Part shown: in pieces, positions 6,559-8,652 of the stretch
Layout: each line of letters opens with the position of its first letter
Numbering within the stretch: the stretch's first letter is position 1
Notes under the pieces: generated by a model
Told to the model about the DNA's origin: nothing
Seen by the model: only the letters and a program-made list of their open reading frames with translations
Database searches by the model: none
From: Desulfobacterales bacterium
GTDB lineage: Bacteria > Desulfobacterota > Desulfobacteria > Desulfobacterales > Desulfobacteraceae
Assembly (NCBI GenBank): GCA_022361535.1
Contig: JAKSAU010000940.1
Location: 1-8,652 of the forward strand
Reading direction: 5' to 3'
Length of the DNA stretch: 8,652 bases
Made by a program: the position numbers and the translations under genes

Positions 6559-6813
6559 CTATCCATTTTCATAATGCCAGGTTTCATATTCATCATGAGA
6601 TACTCTCTTATCTTTATCTTGATCCATTTGACTGAATTTGTCCTGATCATCACCAAACACGTTTGAAAATTCCTCGAATGTCATCCATCCGTTCCCGTCT
6701 TGATCTATGCGCATAAAGCAGATGTGTCCTTCACCGTGGTTCTCGTCTGCAGAAGCGGATAAAGGTGTAAGCAGGCAAATTGCCAAGCTAAGATATAAAA
6801 TAAAAAGTTTCAT
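6559..6813 (-). CDS. Small exported EF-hand calcium-binding protein
   Basis: This 84-residue protein starts with a signal peptide (MKLF, hydrophobic to about residue 18, probable cleavage after SASA near residue 22). The mature 62 residues are acidic and contain an EF-hand pair. Loop 1 starts at Asp37 and reads DQDGNGWMTFEE, with ligands at 37, 39, 41, 43 (backbone), 45 and Glu48. Loop 2 starts at Asp64 and reads DQDKDKRVSHDE, with ligands at 64, 66, 68, 70 (backbone), 72 and Glu75. Loop 2 has Lys where a glycine is usual at position 6, so its affinity may be lower. It is expected to be a periplasmic calcium buffer or sensor. The partner is unknown. AAGGA (complement of 6822-6826) is spaced 8 bases from the ATG. 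The gene is divergent from the rubrerythrin and upstream of MATE on the same strand. Confidence 0.88.
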   Translation of the reverse strand: MKLFILYLSLAICLLTPLSASADENHGEGHICFMRIDQDGNGWMTFEEFSNVFGDDQDKFSQMDQDKDKRVSHDEYETWHYENG

Positions 6814-6849
6814 AAAGTTCGTCCTTGATCATTTTCGTTTACAGAAGTT

Positions 6850-6879
6850 TTTATATACTAGAGTATATTATTTTTTCAA
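6850..6879 (-). promoter_or_regulatory. Promoter and palindromic operator candidate for the EF-hand gene
   Basis: On the minus strand, TTGAAA (complement of 6874-6879) and TATAAA (complement of 6850-6855) are 18 bases apart. Between and overlapping them is a perfect 16-base inverted repeat at 6853-6868 (ATATACT, 2 bases, AGTATAT), well placed for a dimeric repressor. The region is AT-rich, so the palindrome could arise by chance. No regulator gene is nearby. Confidence 0.45.
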
Positions 6880-7028
6880 TGTTTCCCAATGGGTTCGTCT
6901 TCTTAAATGGACGCATTTTATTTTTTAATGTGTTTTGGATGCCTGATTTTGATATAGTCTGAATGTTTTTTACGTGAATAACAATCTTAACAGCAATTAT
7001 CTATAACTTTTAAACAAGGAGGAAAATT

Positions 7029-7529
7029 ATGGGAACTATGGAAAATTTAGCAGCAGCTTTTGCAGGTGAAAGCCAGGCCAACCGCAAATATCTTGCCTTT
7101 GCCGCCAAAGCAGATAAAGATGGATTCCCCCAGGTAGCCAAGCTGTTTAGAGCGGCTGCTGAAGCTGAAACAATTCATGCCCATGCCCATCTACGGGTAA
7201 TGGGGGGAATCAACTCGACTTTGGAAAATTTGGAAGACGCCATTGCCGGTGAAGCCCATGAATTCAAAGACATGTATCCCGGGTTTTTGGCAGAAGCAGA
7301 GAAAGAAGGTAACAAAAAAGCCGTTGTTTCTTTTAAAAACGCCATGCCTGTAGAAGAAGTTCATCACGGCCTTTATTCCAAAGCCTTGGAAGCGGTAAAA
7401 GACGGCAATGATCTGCCCGATGCAAAAATCCATATTTGTCCGGTCTGCGGACATACTGTAGATGATGGTGTGCCCGATACTTGTCCGATATGCAAAGTGC
7501 CTGGCAAAAAATTCGTTGAGGTTTCTTAA
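7029..7529 (+). CDS. rbr: Rubrerythrin
   Basis: This 166-residue protein has the complete two-domain rubrerythrin layout. The N-terminal ferritin-like four-helix bundle carries the diiron ligands Glu14, Glu47-x2-His50, Glu75 and Glu78 (EAHEFKDMYP), and Glu110-x2-His113. The C-terminal rubredoxin-like knuckle has two CxxC pairs, Cys137/Cys140 and Cys152/Cys155, for one Fe(SCys)4 centre. Rubrerythrins act in the cytoplasm of anaerobes as NAD(P)H-linked peroxidases that take electrons through rubredoxin-type partners. This is the short form (about 165-170 residues). AAGGAGG at 7016-7022 is an ideal ribosome binding site 6 bases from the ATG. It appears monocistronic, with a terminator directly after it. 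I could not find a clear PerR-type box upstream. Confidence 0.97.
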   Translation: MGTMENLAAAFAGESQANRKYLAFAAKADKDGFPQVAKLFRAAAEAETIHAHAHLRVMGGINSTLENLEDAIAGEAHEFKDMYPGFLAEAEKEGNKKAVVSFKNAMPVEEVHHGLYSKALEAVKDGNDLPDAKIHICPVCGHTVDDGVPDTCPICKVPGKKFVEVS

Positions 7530-7534
7530 AATTA

Positions 7535-7571
7535 GTAAAAGGGCCGGGATATATTGTCTCGGTCCTTTTAC
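7535..7571 (+). terminator. Intrinsic terminator of the rubrerythrin gene
   Basis: Arms 7535-7549 and 7557-7571 form a 15-pair stem with two G-U pairs around a 7-base loop, starting 5 bases after the stop codon. The T run is built into the descending arm (CCTTTTAC) and is followed only by weak T content. Termination is likely but may be leaky. Confidence 0.75.
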
Positions 7572-7876
7572 AATTTGGGTATCCCTTTGGCAGGGCTAAC
7601 ACATTTAAAAACACCGAATCTATCATTTAGGAAAGTACTGCTGCTTTTTTTAGCGGTTTTTTAAATTATGATTCAGATATGATGAGTTTCGCTTCGCACA
7701 AAAGTTTCTTCTAAGAAAAAGACGCCTGATGTCCTTTTCCGTTATGGAAGATCTTCAATTATTATTAACGTTCGTTTTACACTTTGGCCCAGCAGTGTTT
7801 TTTTACCGCATTTTATGGTATGGGGTTGCACAACATTAGACTGGATCGATAATCGGAAATCGCGTAGAGGAAAATC
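7572..7876. other. Gene-poor spacer before the radical SAM gene
   Basis: I see no convincing gene in these 305 bases. The segment 7705-7757 holds a short palindrome (TTTCTT, CT, AAGAAA), then GCCTGATGTC, then a stretch that resembles 3860-3892. Translated in the frame of 7704, it gives VSSKKKTPD, which resembles PISKKRPDA in the binding protein. A weak promoter-like pair, TTGCAC at 7826-7831 and GATAAT at 7848-7853, lies just ahead of the radical SAM gene. Confidence 0.5.
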
Positions 7877-8652
7877 ATGGGCTGGAAAATTCAACCAAAG
7901 ATCGAGTACATTCTGGACAAGGCCATGGATGACGGTATCAGCCGATCCGAGGCCGAACTTCTGCTTCACCTGGACTTGCATTCAAAAGAAACCTATGCCC
8001 TTATGGAAACGGCTGATCGTCTTTCACGAAAAACCTTTGGGTTAAAAGGGGAAAATCATCTCCACATCGGAGTCAACCTTGAACCCTGTCCGTTGAATTG
8101 CAAGTTCTGCTCTTTGACAAAAGAGGCTGGTATTTTTACTCAAAAAATCGAATTTGAAGAAGAACAGATCCTGGCCTGGGCAAAGGGCGCTGAAGAAAGA
8201 AAGGCAGATGCCCTTAATATCATGACTACAGGAACGTATCCCTTTAAACGGTTTCTTGAGATAGGCAAGTTGCTAAAAGAGAACGTCTCTACTCCTTTGG
8301 TGGCAAATACCCGTGATATCAACCACCATGAAGGAGAACAGCTACTTGAGGCCGGTTTTGTAGGCGCCTACCATGCCATCCGTTTAGGGGAAGGCACGGA
8401 CACTCCTTTGAAAAAAGAGAAACGGATCAAAACCATTGAGATCTTTGGTGAAGTTGGTCTCAAATGGATGAACTGCATTGAACCGGTGGGTCCGGAGCAT
8501 AAGGCCGATGAGCTTATCGAACTGATGTTCCTGGCCCGTGAGTATAAAGCCACCTACAGCGGTGTCATGCGCCGGGTCAATTTCCCGGGCAGCCCAATGG
8601 AAAAATTTGGTATGATTACGGAATTTGAAATGGCCAAGCTCGTTGCAGTGAG
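7877..8652 (+). CDS. Radical SAM enzyme, BioB/HydE/PylB-like, 5' part
   Basis: The gene runs off the window. 258 residues are visible. The ATG at 7877 follows AGAGG at 7866-7870, and an in-frame TAG at 7865-7867 excludes any upstream start. The N-terminal helical region (about residues 1-50, with SRSEAELLLHLD) matches the lead-in of BioB, HydE and PylB proteins. The radical SAM cluster motif is Cys71-x3-Cys75-x2-Cys78 (CPLNCKFC), binding a 4Fe-4S cluster that cleaves S-adenosylmethionine. TTGTYP near 117-122 sits where the family has its glycine-rich SAM contact. HAIRLGEGTDTP near 166-177 replaces the usual HExxD/HNLDT-type strand end. The overall barrel order fits the biotin-synthase-like group. 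Which reaction it catalyses cannot be said. The visible part does not clearly match BioB, HydE, ThiH or PylB, and the downstream genes are outside the window. Confidence 0.87.
   Translation, partial: MGWKIQPKIEYILDKAMDDGISRSEAELLLHLDLHSKETYALMETADRLSRKTFGLKGENHLHIGVNLEPCPLNCKFCSLTKEAGIFTQKIEFEEEQILAWAKGAEERKADALNIMTTGTYPFKRFLEIGKLLKENVSTPLVANTRDINHHEGEQLLEAGFVGAYHAIRLGEGTDTPLKKEKRIKTIEIFGEVGLKWMNCIEPVGPEHKADELIELMFLAREYKATYSGVMRRVNFPGSPMEKFGMITEFEMAKLVAV

Noticed and set aside
6995..7012. PerR-type box upstream of rubrerythrin
   Set aside because: AATTATCTATAAC is AT-rich but lacks the symmetric TTATAAT-N-ATTATAA arrangement.
7814..7831. Sigma-54 promoter ahead of the radical SAM gene
   Set aside because: TGG and TTGCA are present but the GG-to-GC spacing is one base short, and the -24 box reads TGGTAT rather than TGGCAC.
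7742..7981. Minus-strand open frame of 79 codons
   Set aside because: It overlaps the start of the radical SAM gene, which has clear family motifs. The antisense product has none.

Overview
The window looks like a chromosomal segment of a Gram-negative strict anaerobe. A sulfate-reducing Desulfobacterota member of the Desulfobacteraceae type is my best guess, inferred from moderate G+C, a rubrerythrin, orphan periplasmic binding proteins and a BioB-like radical SAM protein. No single gene proves it. I see no rRNA, tRNA, CRISPR array, phage gene or transposase.

Layout. (1) Bases 1-3610, plus strand: a translationally coupled operon made of the 3' part of an SGNH esterase (TesA-like), an ABC ATPase (YbbA/LolD-like) and a large FtsX-type permease (YbbP-like). 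The stop and start codons overlap at both junctions (ATGA, then TGATG). E. coli has the same three genes adjacent, with tesA divergent from ybbAP. Here all three are co-directional, which suggests an envelope lipid or lipoprotein function. (2) Bases 3611-4069: a gene-free stretch with a long imperfect hairpin, then a very AT-rich promoter region. (3) Bases 4070-4883: an orphan periplasmic solute-binding protein with a strong intrinsic terminator that it shares with the convergent MATE gene. (4) Bases 4947-6547, minus strand: a MATE-family efflux pump with an unusual leader. A perfect intrinsic-terminator hairpin lies immediately upstream of its ribosome binding site, about 200 nt after a good sigma-70-like promoter. 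(5) Bases 6559-6813, minus strand: a small exported EF-hand protein. It is divergent from (6) the rubrerythrin at 7029-7529, which has its own terminator. (7) Bases 7572-7876: a gene-poor spacer. (8) Base 7877 to the window end: the N-terminal 258 residues of a radical SAM enzyme of the BioB/HydE/PylB type.

The most interesting signal is the MATE leader, which looks like a transcription-attenuation or riboswitch-like control region that I cannot assign to a known class. Second are short related sequences scattered through the intergenic regions, one of them resembling part of the binding-protein gene. I found no convincing multi-gene novel system. Most genes belong to well-known families.
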